A stretch of 64,000 nt of DNA from Metaphire vulgaris (GCA_018105865.1 CM030842.1:11801367-11865366); one strand, 5' to 3'; shown: positions 46,455 through 58,200, numbered from the stretch's first letter. Translations and numbers: made by a program. The notes: a model not told the origin generated them from the sequence alone.

Positions 46455-47296
46455 CTACTACCACCTACGGAGGATTAAGTCTGGTCCGCCGACATCTTCC
46501 GATCAGCGGGGCAGTGCACCTTGTGCGCGTCCTTGTCCTGCCCAGACTGGACTATTGCAACAGCGTGTTGCTGGGCCTCCCCGATGGAAAGTTGAATCGT
46601 CTGCAATCCGTGCTCAATACTGCTGCTCGGTTCGTCTTCAGTAGCCCTTGTGGGAAACCCATGTGACCCCTACTGCGTGACCAGCTGCACTGGCTTCTAG
46701 CCCGGGAGCGCATTATCCAAAAGCGCTGCTGGCTCACCTTCCGAGCGTTGAAGGACCCGCATTGTCCACAGTACCTGGCTGAGCTAGTCCCCTACGATCA
46801 ACTTCGAACGCACGGAGGTCGGCATTTCGTTCCAGCCATCGTGTCCTACAGGCTAGTGATCGTCAGTGTTTAATCTAGACTCCTGGACTCCGGGGGGGGG
46901 GGAATTGAAAAAGCCGGGGGGAGGGGAACTGACAAAGCTGGGAGGGAATTCTGCCAGGGGGCTGCTGTTAGTCCATGTAGTATGCCAAAATTTCCGGGGG
47001 AATTTGAAATTTCCGGGGGGAGGGCAATTTTCTCTCCCGGAAACGGCCTAGATTAAACACTGCTGCTCGTCCCGCCTCCGTCACAGACCCCAAAGTTCGG
47101 AGACAGGTCCTTCTCACGCGGAACTCACTGCTCTGGAACGCCTTGCCGACCGCAGTGACTGAGGCCAACTCAGCTGGACTGTTCCTGAGAGAACTAAAGA
47201 CGCACCTTTTTAGTTTAGGATATGGCTGACTATGTGTGCAGCGCCCTTGTCGTAGACCTTAGCCTAGTGCACGGCGCTATAGAAATTGTCTTGAAA

Positions 47297-47326
<30 letters not shown>
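46455..47326 (+). mobile_element. CR1/L2-like LINE fragment inserted in a MITE
   Basis: Frames in series give YYHLRRIKS, LVRVLVLPRLDYCNSVLLGL, LNRLQSVLNTAARF, LHWLLARERI.QKR, LTFRALKDP and, after an insertion, RNSLLWNALPTA and LRELKTHLFSLGYG, the usual LINE C-terminal order. It ends in (AAAT)n. AAGGTG at both junctions is the target duplication. Stops and shifts mean it is inactive. Confidence 0.85.
46864..47062. mobile_element. G-rich hAT MITE (copy 1), inside the LINE
   Basis: The ends CAGTGTTTAATCTAG and CTAGATTAAACACTG are inverted; flanks GTGATCGT and CTGCTCGT agree at 6 of 8. The interior has several runs of 5-10 G. It interrupts the LINE between its HFVPA and SVTDPK parts. Confidence 0.85.
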
Positions 47327-47327
<1 letters not shown>

Positions 47328-47787
47328 AGGTGACGACCTTTTTTGCTTGTCGGCATCTACAAAGGAATAAACACATGAGGAAAGATGAGGATGACCTTTT
47401 ATGATTGTCAAGATTCTTCGAAGTTGGTTACGATCAAAATCAAACTCCCCCTTCCGGGTATCCTGGCTACGCCACTGCATTTGAAACCTTACGACATTTT
47501 ATGCAGACGTTTAATTATTTATTCACATAATCTGCCTCACTGCCCCTACGCATAAACAGAGTCTTGTCTGACTTACCATTTCATCTCGACTATTATGCCT
47601 ATAATTATTCAAAGATAGATTTAAGCGTCCAGTGATAAGCGGTTACTATACGGTACAGTCGGTACTACTATCCGAAAGCCCTATATGAATTCACGAGACG
47701 TTGCTTACTTGCCTATTTACATAACTACTAACTTCTACCCGCCTACCAACTTACTTACTTACTTATTCGCTTAGCCATAACGTGGCC

Positions 47788-47788
<1 letters not shown>

Positions 47789-47867
<79 letters not shown>

Positions 47868-48346
47868 GAAAGATGCTCGCTTCGTTCAATACTCGCAGTG
47901 CAGGATAATACTAATCCAATACCTACAACTACCCCCAATCATTGAATTCTGGGAAGAACATTTAAAGCACTCGAAACCCACCTGCAGCTCTGCGCCAAGA
48001 ATAATCAGTCACTGGTGGAAAGAAAATCACGCAACTGCATTTGTTGACATTGATCTGTTTGGACGGAAAAATGTATGAGGAAGCGGGCAGCTGGCTCCGA
48101 AGCAATGCTACCAAAGACATCAACGTCGTCACGAAGAGACCAGCAGCGCTGACGCTGCAAAGACTCTCTAAACACGAAGGAAAGCAAGACTCTGAACAAT
48201 CAAGTCGGTTCAACGTCGGACGCGAACATCGCCCACCAACATGAATCGCGACGTAAGGAGTAAACCGTCTACCAGATTTTCAACGCTCGCCCACCAACAT
48301 CACTTAAAATTAGATAACCGTCTCATTAATATAATTAATTAAACGT

Positions 48347-48397
<51 letters not shown>

Positions 48398-48420
48398 TGA
48401 TTTTAAGTGGTTTAGGAGGC
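47789..48420. repeat. Two (AAT)n microsatellites flanking a possible LINE remnant
   Basis: AAT runs lie at 47789-47865 and 48352-48395. Between them 48041-48244 (+) is open and has KMYEEAGSWLRS, loosely like the C-terminal part of some LINE proteins, but too weak to call. GTGATTTTAAGTGGTTTAGG follows the second run. 48421-49263 is unassigned, with a (GTAA)n SINE-tail run at 48538. Confidence 0.6.
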
Positions 48421-49263
48421 TAAGTAAGCCTTGTTTTACGATCGTTGACATTATTAGGCCTAACGCCGTGACTAAATCTTATGAAGCTGTGTTTCTTTTC
48501 ATCTATGCTATACATATACGCCGCGGTTAAAACATAGTAAGTAAGTAAGTAGTAAGTAAGTAAAATCTCGTGGAAATGAGATTAATGAGACAGACAAATC
48601 CGCAGGAAGAAACAATCATTACTATCGGTGTCTATAACCGTGTTGTCGTAGTTCACGACTTCACGTTACCTCTGGTTACCCCCATACGGTCTAGTTTACT
48701 GAGAAGTTTCACATGAATAAAGATTTCAGGCTAAAATGACGACTTGTTCTGAAATAATTAAATTCTATAGCTCACAGCTCTAAAATTAACTCCTGCGCGA
48801 TCAATTCACCTTTGTTAGCTTTTAACGGGCTTCTTGCAAAGTCGACTCTCTCTGCAAGGCGTGCAAACCACCTTCATCATTACAATTGGACGTCTACAAT
48901 TTCTAATTCTTGCATTTTAAAAATGACACTTCCAGCGCCAGTTAGAAAATCGATCGGAATTTGAAATATTCTGGTCTACGCCACTGCTTCCCGTAAACTG
49001 GTTAGTGATGCTAAATACTTTGCGCCTCGATGCAAATTCATGTTTCGCACTCGGACAGTCGGATCATATTCGGTATCGGGTATATGGGTTATATCGGTTC
49101 GATATTATTCGGTATACCGACCCACCACTCATACGTAAAGTTCTTATTTACATTTATTGTCAATGGCTGCAAAAACCATATAAGGTGTGCGAGCTATGCT
49201 AGACTACGTGGTAAAATTAGAAAACATAGCAGTCATGGACTATATGGTAAAAGTAGAAAAGTA

Positions 49264-49335
49264 GGGCTCGTCCGGGATTTGAACCCGGGACCTCTCGCAC
49301 CCTAAGCGAGAATCATACCCCTAGACCAACGAGCC
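49264..49335 (-). tRNA. tRNA-Pro (anticodon AGG)
   Basis: On the - strand the 72-nt gene reads GGCTCGTTGGTCTAGGGGTA, then an anticodon arm with CTTAGGG, and TCCCGGGTTCAAATCCCGG, ending ACGAGCC. All four cloverleaf stems pair, and A and B boxes are intact. It decodes CCU (and CCC by inosine). There is no intron, and CCA is not encoded. It appears functional and matches the highly conserved animal tRNA-Pro. Confidence 0.97.
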
Positions 49336-49834
49336 AACACGATAATAAACGTTAGCAAATTGTATTTAGCCCCGTATGTATATTTGAATACTTTCTTCCT
49401 AAATGGGCAAAACATTTCTTGCTTCTACGTGTTGATGGATTCAATGTTAGCATGAAGCAAAGCTGAAGCAGACGAAAGAAATAACGAAACCAACTTAACC
49501 TGGCGAATAGAAAGCATATTAGAAAAGCACTTTGTCTCGTAGAAGCCGCAACCTGCGCCACCTGGGGAAGATAAAGTACTCACAAATAGTCACAGCATTA
49601 ATTAAAACTTCCCTGGCGAATACATAGCAAACTACGCAGGTGTGTGTTCAAAGAGGACCGTTCTCAATGAGAGTATTCTAAAGAAAATTCTTCTCTTCCT
49701 TTCACATTTATTCATTCTTATGTTCACTTAATTTTTTTGCAGCGGCATTTGATAGAAATATTTACCCTCCCGAAATCAAAGCTGCTCGTACTGCACTAGG
49801 CCTACTATAGGCCTAAATTTGCGTAGGCTGATAG
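49336..49834. other. Unassigned stretch
   Basis: No element is identified. Two TAGGCCTA palindromes lie 11 bp apart at 49797 and 49808. Confidence 0.4.
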
Positions 49835-50030
49835 CAGTGTTTAATCTAGACTCCTGGACTCCGGGGGGGGGGGAACTGAAAAAGCCGGGAGGAAACTGAC
49901 AAAGCCGGGGGGAAATTCTGCTAGGGGCCGCTGTTAGTCCATGTAGTATTCCAAAATTTCCGGGGGGAATTTAAAATTTCCGGGGGGAAATGGGCAAATC
50001 GCCCCCGGAAACGGTCTAGGTTAAACACTG
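49835..50030. mobile_element. G-rich hAT MITE (copy 2)
   Basis: The ends CAGTGTTTAATCTAG and CTAGGTTAAACACTG are inverted; flanks GCTGATAG and GCTGATAT agree at 7 of 8. It is about 90 percent like the copy at 46864, with the same CTCCTGGACTCCGGGGGGGG start. Confidence 0.9.
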
Positions 50031-50096
50031 GCTGATATCGTCACTGGCCAGCTTGACCTTGTTCATAGCCTACGCCTGTATATTCGTCCACTTTAT

Positions 50097-50290
50097 TTGG
50101 ATGATGATGATAATGATTATGATGATGCTGATGATGATGCTGATGATGATGATGATGATTATGATTATGATGATGATGCTGCTGCTGATGATGATGATTA
50201 TGATGAGGAGGAGGAGGAGGAGGAGGAGAAGAAGGAGGAAGAAGAGAAAGAGGAGGAGAAGGAGAAGGAGGAGAAGAAGGAGGATTACGA
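50097..50290. repeat. (GAT)n-(GAG)n triplet tract
   Basis: GAT triplets pass into GAG/GAA triplets. The acidic open frame through it is a by-product. 50291-50867 is unassigned. Confidence 0.9.
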
Positions 50291-50867
50291 TACTATTCTC
50301 GAAAGCGCTGAACAAATTTACGAAATGTTACTTAGCTGGCATATCTATACGCAGCGTGCAGAAAGAGTGCACGCATTGGTTTAAACTTGGACGATAAAGT
50401 GGGGGCCAAACCCTGCGCCTTCCTATTTCCTATTGTAGCCTTTCAAAAAATAGGGGGAAACTCGAGCCTATAGAAACCGAATAGAAGTTTACGCCTATGA
50501 GTGCACGCCTCCTATTAGAACAAAATATGAAGAAGCTAATGCCTTGATAATGTGATAGGCCTAAAGATTTTTTCGGTTCGATTATGATTCTGCAAGAGTT
50601 TTCCCAGATTAGGCTATAATTATATTAAAACGTTAAAGCAAACGCGTTTTAATAAGGGGGCAGTTGCCACAACGTCATGCTCCAAGTGTTCCCTCGAAAT
50701 AAAATTATAACAAGTCGTAGTTCAATAAGCTTATCTTTTAATATTAATTGTTCCTCTTGTGAGGCTTAAACAACATTAAAGTAAAAAAGAAAAAAACATC
50801 AATGTTGAAAAAGTATAAAATAGTGGCATCCGGAAGCCTAATAGGCCTACACAGGCCAGGTGTCTTG

Positions 50868-51056
50868 CAGAGGCGTAGCCAGGAATTTGATTTGGGAGGG
50901 TGTTAATCTTTTGGGTGGGGGTATAAATCTGAACTATAACCCACATAAACCATATAAACCACATATAACCACATGCAACTCACATAAAAAACTTTATGGT
51001 AGACTGAATTTGGGGGGTATATATACCGATATACCCCCCAACATAAACAGTCCCTG
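50868..51056. mobile_element. hAT-like MITE, family B (copy 4)
   Basis: The left end is CAGAGGCGTAGCCAGG; the right end is worn (CAGTCCCTG). Flanks GTGTCTTG and GTGTCTTT agree at 7 of 8. The interior has ATACCGATATACCCCC as in other copies. Confidence 0.8.
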
Positions 51057-51840
51057 GTGTCTTTAATAGGTTCAAATGAAATAAAAACAGGCAGAAAAAG
51101 TTATACACAGGTGCTTGGTCGGTCCATGGCTGAAGAAAAAGCAGTCAATAAAACAGCCCAGCATCAATTCCTTATTGCTAAACAAATTGTGGATTCATCG
51201 TTAAGAACCCCCTTAGTTTATACATACACGCTGTTACATCATTTTCATTTAGCAGTATCTGGTTGCACAATTAAATTGATTTCGTGCAGATTACGACTCT
51301 TAAAATGACACCCATGATATTACGAGGGTCGCCCCGCATAATAATGGAACAGGGACGGTAACATTGTCACCAGAATGATACAGTAGCTATTACTAAATGT
51401 TTATTATTCAGGTCACGTTCGAGATTTCGTTCAACGGAGATGACAAAAACTGTGACAGCGCCCTTCTTCTTTATTCCGCTTTTGCATCAGCCTTAATATG
51501 GCCCTGACAGCGAAGCCTCAGATCTTCTTAAGTCCAAGTTAAAGCTTATTATGCTATTCTATCTAAAGATTTCTCTATAAAATGGGCAAATTTCAGGCAT
51601 TGTCAATGCCTAAACATTCTCGACTCTTTCTTTCTCTGATGTGACTGTCTTTCTCTCTCTCTCCCTGGTGTCTTGTCTGTCTGTCTCCACGGCTCCGGCA
51701 TCTCTCTCTTCTCTTAAGCTCTCTACATTCTCTCTGTTACTGCCTTTCTCTCTCTCTCTCTGCCTCTTATTCTCTCTCTTTCTTCTGCCTCTCTCTCTGC
51801 CTCTCTCATGCCTCTCTCTCTGCTGTCTGTCTCTCTCTCT

Positions 51841-51871
<31 letters not shown>

Positions 51872-52280
51872 GTCTGTCTGTCTCTCTGTCTCTCTCTAGC
51901 CTGGCAGCTGATTTTTAAGCACAATTCGTGTAGGCCTACATTTATCTGCTGTTTATCGACTGTTGAATCGCTGCGTTCATTTAATTAGTGACTGTTAGAT
52001 CTCATAGAGCAGCGATTTCACTGCTAATTATAATTATTAATCGATCCATTGGCCACAGTCATTAGCGCACGTCGGATGGGAAGCGACTTATGCAAACTGT
52101 ATAGGTGTACAACTGTATATGTGTACAACTGTATAGGTGTACAATGTTGGCCAGAGTATATTAGTTCCAGCCAGCAGCGGCGCGATATGGGGCAGAGGCC
52201 AAAGCAGACACCTCTTTTTTGGTATGTGGAATTTGGGGCTGTAAGCCAAACCAGGCCCGTGCCTGGCGCCGCCACTGTTT
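51057..52280. other. Unassigned stretch with a CT-rich microsatellite
   Basis: 51642-51900 is (CT)n/(CTGT)n. 52105-52145 has three GTGTACAACTGTAT repeats. 52175-52276 may be a small hAT-like element (CAGCGGCGCG ... GGCGCCGCCACTG), but its flanks do not match. Confidence 0.5.
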
Positions 52281-53036
52281 TCAACAGACTTGTTCCAGAG
52301 ATTCCGTGCAGCAGCGAAAGTGATTTATTGAGCTTGGAGCAGTCGCGTGCACGGCACCACCGATGTCGACCTTTGAAAAGGAAGAGGATGTGAGAGAGAA
52401 CGAGATTGAGGAGGATGAGGAGGAGGAGGAGGTAGAGGGCGAGAGGGGAGCCGTTTCAGTCGGAGGCAAGGACTTTGCCTTGAATTCGAGCGGAGAGGAT
52501 TTCTTGAGATGCGCTGAGATGACGTCAGCTGAATTGGCGGCGGCGTTTTCAGCCTCCGTTTCTCTGCCGGGGGTCGACCGCGCCACTCCCCCTCCCCCAG
52601 TCGTCCCCGATTCCGCATGGACTGCTGTAACGCCGTTCCTCGGTCCACCTCCGATCGTCGGTCGGTCAGTAAACGGATTCTGCACGGATCGAGAAGACGA
52701 CGACGACGCCTCGAAAGTTCTGCTCTTGAAACTCTCGGAACTTTCCAGCTGCTCTACATCACCGACGGTAGACTCAGGTTCATGACCAGTTCTCTCTTCT
52801 GATCGCCTCCCCTTTGCAGGTCTACTGGACGCTGAGGAGCTAACCGAGGGCCGATCCAGGACTTCGTGAGACTTGTCTTGGCTGTAGCCGCCGCCGCCGC
52901 CGCCGCCGCCGATGCTGCTGGTGCAGGGACTGTTCGGAAGGAGGGTCTTCGTGGCAAACAGCACGTCCAGCCGTTTAGTTGACGGACATTTCCTGTGAGC
53001 GGAAGAAGACTTTGTGCTAGTTCTTCCGACAGTCAT
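52281..53036 (-). CDS. Ser-rich segment, probable C-terminal continuation of the Teashirt-like gene
   Basis: On the - strand a 251-codon frame follows directly on the previous one, shifted. It starts with VGRTSTKSSSAHRK, has poly-Gly and poly-Ser runs and blocks of mixed composition (VGDVEQLESSESFKSR, SPLEFKAKSLPPTE), and stops at 52281. There is no recognisable domain, and no Teashirt homeodomain or terminal zinc fingers. It may be a continuation after an indel at 53040-53066, or later exons may lie elsewhere. Confidence 0.4.
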   Translation of the reverse strand: MTVGRTSTKSSSAHRKCPSTKRLDVLFATKTLLPNSPCTSSIGGGGGGGGYSQDKSHEVLDRPSVSSSASSRPAKGRRSEERTGHEPESTVGDVEQLESSESFKSRTFEASSSSSRSVQNPFTDRPTIGGGPRNGVTAVHAESGTTGGGGVARSTPGRETEAENAAANSADVISAHLKKSSPLEFKAKSLPPTETAPLSPSTSSSSSSSSISFSLTSSSFSKVDIGGAVHATAPSSINHFRCCTESLEQVC

Positions 53037-55890
53037 AACAGCACGTCGAGTGTCGTGGTCGTCCTGTTATAGTTTCTTGGCGATAGAACGTTGACTTTCG
53101 TAAAGAGGCGATAGTTGTCCTGATCGGAAAAATGTTTATCGACGAAGTTCTTCATGGCCACTAGAGACAGTGAACTGTCGACGACGTCACTCGAAGACGG
53201 AGGAGAAACGAAGAGCGACTGAGCTTCGAAATTTCTGGCAATTTCCTGTCTCGTTGTTTCGGCGCAGTTTCTATCATCGGGAGAATATCTTTTGCGTTGA
53301 AGCAGATCCGAAAAAGACGATCTCTCTTTTTCTTGCGTCTCTCGATTGACGCCATTTCGCTCGTGCATTCGTTTACTAACAGACCGGTCGTCGCTTGTGG
53401 CACTGTCCGAGGCAATACATGTCGTTGATATGACTTTTGTCGTTTCTGAATTATTCTCGGACCGATCCCCAGTTGTCCCATTTTCCGGCAAACCACCGTT
53501 CGTGAATCGACGCCTACGCAACTGGTTCTTATCGTCGCCGAAACCAATCGGGTTTCTTTCGTCATCAGATAACCGATCACGTGACTTTATCTTGCGTCGT
53601 CTTTCGTGGCGTTTTATTGCAGGCGATTTTTCACGCGAAGCTGCACTCCTCGGATAATCGCTAGCTTCAGTGACAGAAGGGTCATTACTTTGCCGGGAAG
53701 TGCAGACCGTACCCGAAGTACCAGTTAGACGATGCTCGGCTGCTATTTCTGCTGATAAAATGCTCGGTGACTGCTTTGGTACCGACTCTAGACGTGGCGA
53801 TTGGATGTTTTTACGATTGACTTCATCAGTTAGATCGTGTGCAGAGAAATGTGGAACGCAGTGCTCTGTCTCTGCTTCGTCTTCTTCTTCGGTTGGAGTT
53901 ATCTTTACTGCAGTCTCCATTTGCTCCTCGTTATAATTATCATCATCATCAGATGGCAAGTGGTAACAGTCAGGTGTAGTTTCATCTCTTGCAGACTCCG
54001 ATGAATCTTCTGTTGCCTTCTTCTTCTTCTTCTTCTTTCAGCGTCGTCTCATCTTTCGTATTCGACTGATATCGAGAGGAAGCAACAGCAGCTGCAGATT
54101 TGAAATCGGGTTCTCTACTGCTGCTCAGCGAATCTTTTCTAAACTCTCGATAACCGCTGGCAGCGACAGATCGGCGACGATTCAAATCAGACGGTGAAAT
54201 TGGTTTTCCGTCGACGGATTTTCCATCTTCCGGATCTTTTCTGTCTGCGCGCGCCGATTCCACCAAAGCGGCTCCAAAATCACTTCTCTGTCCAGCGCAG
54301 CGATCATTTTCGGATGCTACGTCACTCGAGTGACTTGCAAACATCGCCTGAGTCGGCGAAGAGCACGGGCTTGAGCATCGAATAGATTTCATACTCGACT
54401 CCGTCTGTCTCTGTACTACTTCCAACGTCCACGCTGCTCTCTGACCGTAAACCGGTTTCGCTGAGTCATCCGTCGAAACCGGTTTCCGATTTTCCAGCAC
54501 GTGACCGCTCTGCTGAATGTGCACCGCCAGTTGATAGAGCGATTCGAACGCCCTCCCGCAGGTACATTTCGCACGCAACAATTCTGCAGTCTTCGTCTTA
54601 TCCGGGGCTGCCTCCGTCAGGTTCAAATCGGAACCGTTTGGGCGTCTAAAACCAGAATGATTCGAATGTTTGGAACTTTGGTGGGAACTCAAGCAGCGCG
54701 CCTTCCTTCTTTCGATCTTCAAAATACCTTCCGTGTGGTGGGTTGATTTTCGTTTTCTATTCGCATTTTCCTGGCTTCCAGGGCGCAGGCCTCTGAGCAG
54801 TCTTCTTTTCTCGCCGTCAGCTAATTCGGCTGCCGCGAAACTGTCCGGCCTGACTTCGTGCGACGTGACATCGACTCGCAGCTCTTCGAAAGGCATCATC
54901 ATCATCATCATCTTCTCCCTCTTGTCGCGCATTTCGATGGTCCGCGTCCTATCACGAACACAAGTTGGAGCCAACGAAGCGACGTTTTTATCGGTCTCCT
55001 CTGAATCGCGTCTCGCGTCGTCATTTTGCCGAATCGCCTGCGAATAGAAACGAAAGCGACCGAGATTCTCGACCTGTGACCGCCGCAGTCGTTCGAAGAT
55101 TTCTCGCTTCTGGATTTCGACCGGAGTGGCGGCGTCCGGGTCTTTGAAGCCGGACGCCGTTACGGAGGACCCTTTGGTCGACAGATCCAGCGGCTCCTCC
55201 TCCTCCTCCTCCGCCGCCGCCGCCGCCGCCGCAGCCGCCGCAGCGGAGCGGAGGCCAGAGGAGTACGGCCGACCGGAGTTGGATCCGGGGTGGGTGCGGT
55301 GCGGCGGAAAGAGACTTCAGTCGTGGAAGATGACGGAATGAAGACCTGGAAGCCAGCAGAGCCGACGATCCCTGGTAAGCGTTCGGTCTCGTCAGATTTG
55401 CCAGCGAATCCACGAACGACTGCAATTTGGTCACGTGACTTTCGTTACCGATGACGCCGCTTCCGGTACTGCGAGGACTTCCGGTCGACGAACAGCAGCT
55501 CCCTCTATCGTCGTAAAGAGCGACGAAGCGCGATCGCGAATCGTTGCGGCGTTCGTCGACAGGTGGCGGCCAATTCCCAAGAAGAACGACGGGTCGACTT
55601 TCAGTGGCCGCTTTCTTCTCACTCCGAGAAGAACAGATTCCGGGTTCGATTCCCAGTGTACTGGAGCGGCGAAGGAGGTTCGGAATCGAACCGGGTTTGG
55701 GTCTGAACGGCGGTGAATCCGACCGGACGATGACACCGGACGATGATTGCTGGTGTTCCGGTGTAACGACAGCGTCATCATAATCCGAAGAAGTTTCGCT
55801 TTCGTCGTCCTGCATTCCCAACTGACCCCCGGAGACTAGGTCTTCACCTGCCGCCGTTGACTGCTCGCTGCCGTGTCCTCTATCGTTCAT
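53033..55890 (-). CDS. tsh: Teashirt-like zinc-finger transcriptional repressor (large exon, frame-shifted)
   Basis: The exon begins at 55916 after a good acceptor (GCGTCTGTTGCAG); the first in-frame ATG is at 55890. The N-terminal part is acidic and Ser-rich, followed by LQSFVDSLANLTRPN. After a frame change near 55285-55320 come a poly-Ala run, poly-Glu and EEPLDLSTK (about residue 232), a CtBP-binding motif. FERLRRSQVENLGRFRFYSQ and a Lys/Arg-rich region follow. One finger, KCTCGRAFESLYQLAVHIQQ..H (about 440), has the X12 and X5 spacing of Teashirt fingers and the FESL..L.VH pattern, but only one residue between its cysteines. A second frame change lies in the GAA run near 54020-54040; the rest is charged and ends LDVLL. 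One huge exon after a small first one is the usual Teashirt layout. Only one finger is clear, so another PLDLS-type corepressor-binding protein is possible. Confidence 0.55.
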
Positions 55891-55916
55891 ACTGGAAAAA
55901 CTGGCTTTACTTTCAC

Positions 55917-56351
55917 CTGCAACAGACGCAATATACAATCACAGAATATTAGGAAATACAGACACAAAACGTTTTTTATGTTTTTTATCTTTTCTTGAAA
56001 ACATGTTTTTTAATGTTTTAAAAAGTTCCCTATGTTTTTTATCTTATTTCATACATATCAATTTCCTGGTCCTGAGCATCCTCAAATTTTGTTCTCAATT
56101 CATTATGAACGAATTCAGGCTCATCTTCCTGGTGATGCTGCAGAACTAATGTATAGCAAGGGATCACATATTCAAGTCAGTCAATATTATTTCAATTTAA
56201 TATTATGTCAAATGTGACACATAGATGGATGGGAAATAAAGGACTGTAAACAAGGCCAATGTTTTTATGTTTTTTATATTTTTCTAAAAACCATGTTTTT
56301 CATGTTTTTAAATTTTAATATGCATGTTTTTTGCATCTATGTGTATATGGC
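55917..56351. other. Intron side of the Teashirt-like exon
   Basis: AT-rich. 55970-56060 and 56265-56335 share repeated ATGTTTTTTATCTTT-type phrases, a degenerate duplication. No gene is seen. Confidence 0.4.
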
Positions 56352-56645
56352 GGGGCGGGAAGTTAGCTGAGTGGTAATAACGTTGAACGATGGAGCAGAA
56401 GGTCGCGGGTTCGAGACCCGCAGAAGCCCTAAGGTCGACTCAGACTTCTCTCGCCAGATGGCGATTGCAAATGAGTAGCGGATTAATCCACGGAGTAAAC
56501 AGAGGGCGTTGCATTAGAACACTGGCCCCGTATCATGTAAATTGCACCAGTCGCCTGGCTGAGGGCCTTGGTAACGGAGATCAGCGCCGCCCTATGAGCC
56601 TTGAGGTTAGCCTTGAGAGCTCAAGAAGAACTTTACTTTTATATA
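56352..56645 (+). mobile_element. tRNA-derived SINE
   Basis: The head (about 56358-56430) folds like a tRNA, with an A box (TTAGCTGAGTGGT) and a B box (GGTCGCGGGTTCGAGACCCG). The body runs to about 56645 and contains GTAACGGAGATCAGCG, shared with the SINE at 28806. Retroposed copies of this type are made by Pol III. Confidence 0.8.
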
Positions 56646-56743
56646 TGGCGAGAGAAAGCAGACAGACAGACAGTAGACAGACAATATTCTCAAAATATGT
56701 CTCCAACTGTATCTGTTTAGTTGAGCGCGTTCTACGCGCACAC

Positions 56744-56776
56744 ACGAACACACACACGCACGCACACACGCACACG

Positions 56777-56863
<87 letters not shown>

Positions 56864-56872
56864 GACAGCAGA
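56744..56872. repeat. (CA)n-(TA)n-(GA)n/(CAGA)n compound microsatellite
   Basis: Four adjacent short-period runs. 56873-57311 is unassigned. Confidence 0.95.
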
Positions 56873-57311
56873 CAAACAGCCAGACATGCCACAGACGCAG
56901 TCTCGTAGAAGCTGAACGCTTGAGGTAATCTTGTGTTCTATGAATTACTCACTGTGGTGCACGGTTTGAGTCAAGGGAGCAATGCAATAGAGATAAAGCG
57001 CCCTGGGAAAAATAATAGTCGAACGGCAAAATATCATATAGGAATGGAAGTACTACATGTAGCATCCAAACATTGGCAATTGCCATCTACCATTTAAAAT
57101 GTTTACGATGGATACTGAATCGACGGAGACTTCAGAAGCCACGTTTAACAAAGAGAAGCAAAACAGAACCTAATCCTAAGTATACAGCTTTTCACTGTTC
57201 ACTCAAAGCATCGATAACTTCTGTGAAGAAGCGCTCTGCTCTGGATTTTGATCAGTAGAAGCTGAGTTCTGCCTATTTAAGAGACTAAGAGTGACAGAGA
57301 CCCGAGTTAAC

Positions 57312-57476
57312 CAGGGGCGTAGCCAGGAATTTGATTTCGGGGGTTATAATGTGATTTGGGGAAGTATAAAACTTTAAAAAACTTTGAAAATCTTAAAATA
57401 CGCATTAAAAATTTTAAGGTAGTTTGATTTGGGGGTATATTTACCGATATACGCCCCCCCCGTCGCTACGCCCCTG
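57312..57476. mobile_element. hAT-like MITE, family B (copy 5)
   Basis: The ends CAGGGGCGTAGCCAGG and CGTCGCTACGCCCCTG are inverted, with a perfect duplication GAGTTAAC. Confidence 0.92.
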
Positions 57477-57892
57477 GAGTTAACCATGTCCGGCAATCAT
57501 ACGCAACTATTAACGCTCACAAGCGTTTGTGAAGAACCATTGGACGGCGTCAGCCGATCGAGGGAGGCAAACAAAGGGGAGATTTTGTCGGCTAGCCGTC
57601 TTTAAGGGCATAATCCGCTCAATTCAACGGCGCATTCGGCCGAGAAAATTAATATCTGATCTGATTAATTAGCTCCATCCATCATCCGCCGGAGCCAATC
57701 TGTATTCGAAGCACGACACATCGTTCATCATCTCCATCGCAGATAAACATCTATAATACCCTTCGCTGATTGAAGCTGAACAATACCCCGCCTGACGACA
57801 GTTAACCACCGTAGATCAACCACCCTTGCTGCAGAGACCGGATGAGAGGAAGCTAACCATGTCCAGCGATCACACCGCCCTATTACATGCTC
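57477..57892. other. Single-copy-looking stretch, possible regulatory element
   Basis: 57540-57740 is not repetitive and holds ATTAATATCTGATCTGATTA, TTAATTAGCTCC and CGGAGCCAATCTG, the mixed AT/GC texture often seen in conserved non-coding elements. It lies between the Teashirt-like exon and its possible promoter. Confidence 0.25.

Positions 57893-58200
<308 letters not shown>

Larger units (their letters stand above)
46344..47477. mobile_element. hAT-like MITE, family A (copy 5), split by a LINE
   Basis: The left part (46344-46454) has GAGGCGTAGCCAAGG and CCCTTGGCTGGCTGCCGACC; the right part (47327-47477) has two core motifs and ends GGCTACGCCACTG. The parts join at AAGGTG, as in the uninterrupted copy at 61316. 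The left terminus is worn (CAGTCGAGAGGCG). Confidence 0.8.

Noticed and set aside
52175..52276. Eighth family C element
   Set aside because: The ends look similar (CAGCGGCGCG and CGCCGCCACTG), but the flanking 8-mers do not match and the interior is unrelated.
52363..52785. 140-codon acidic frame on the + strand
   Set aside because: It is antisense to the Ser-rich - strand frame, and its Glu run mirrors the poly-Ser run.
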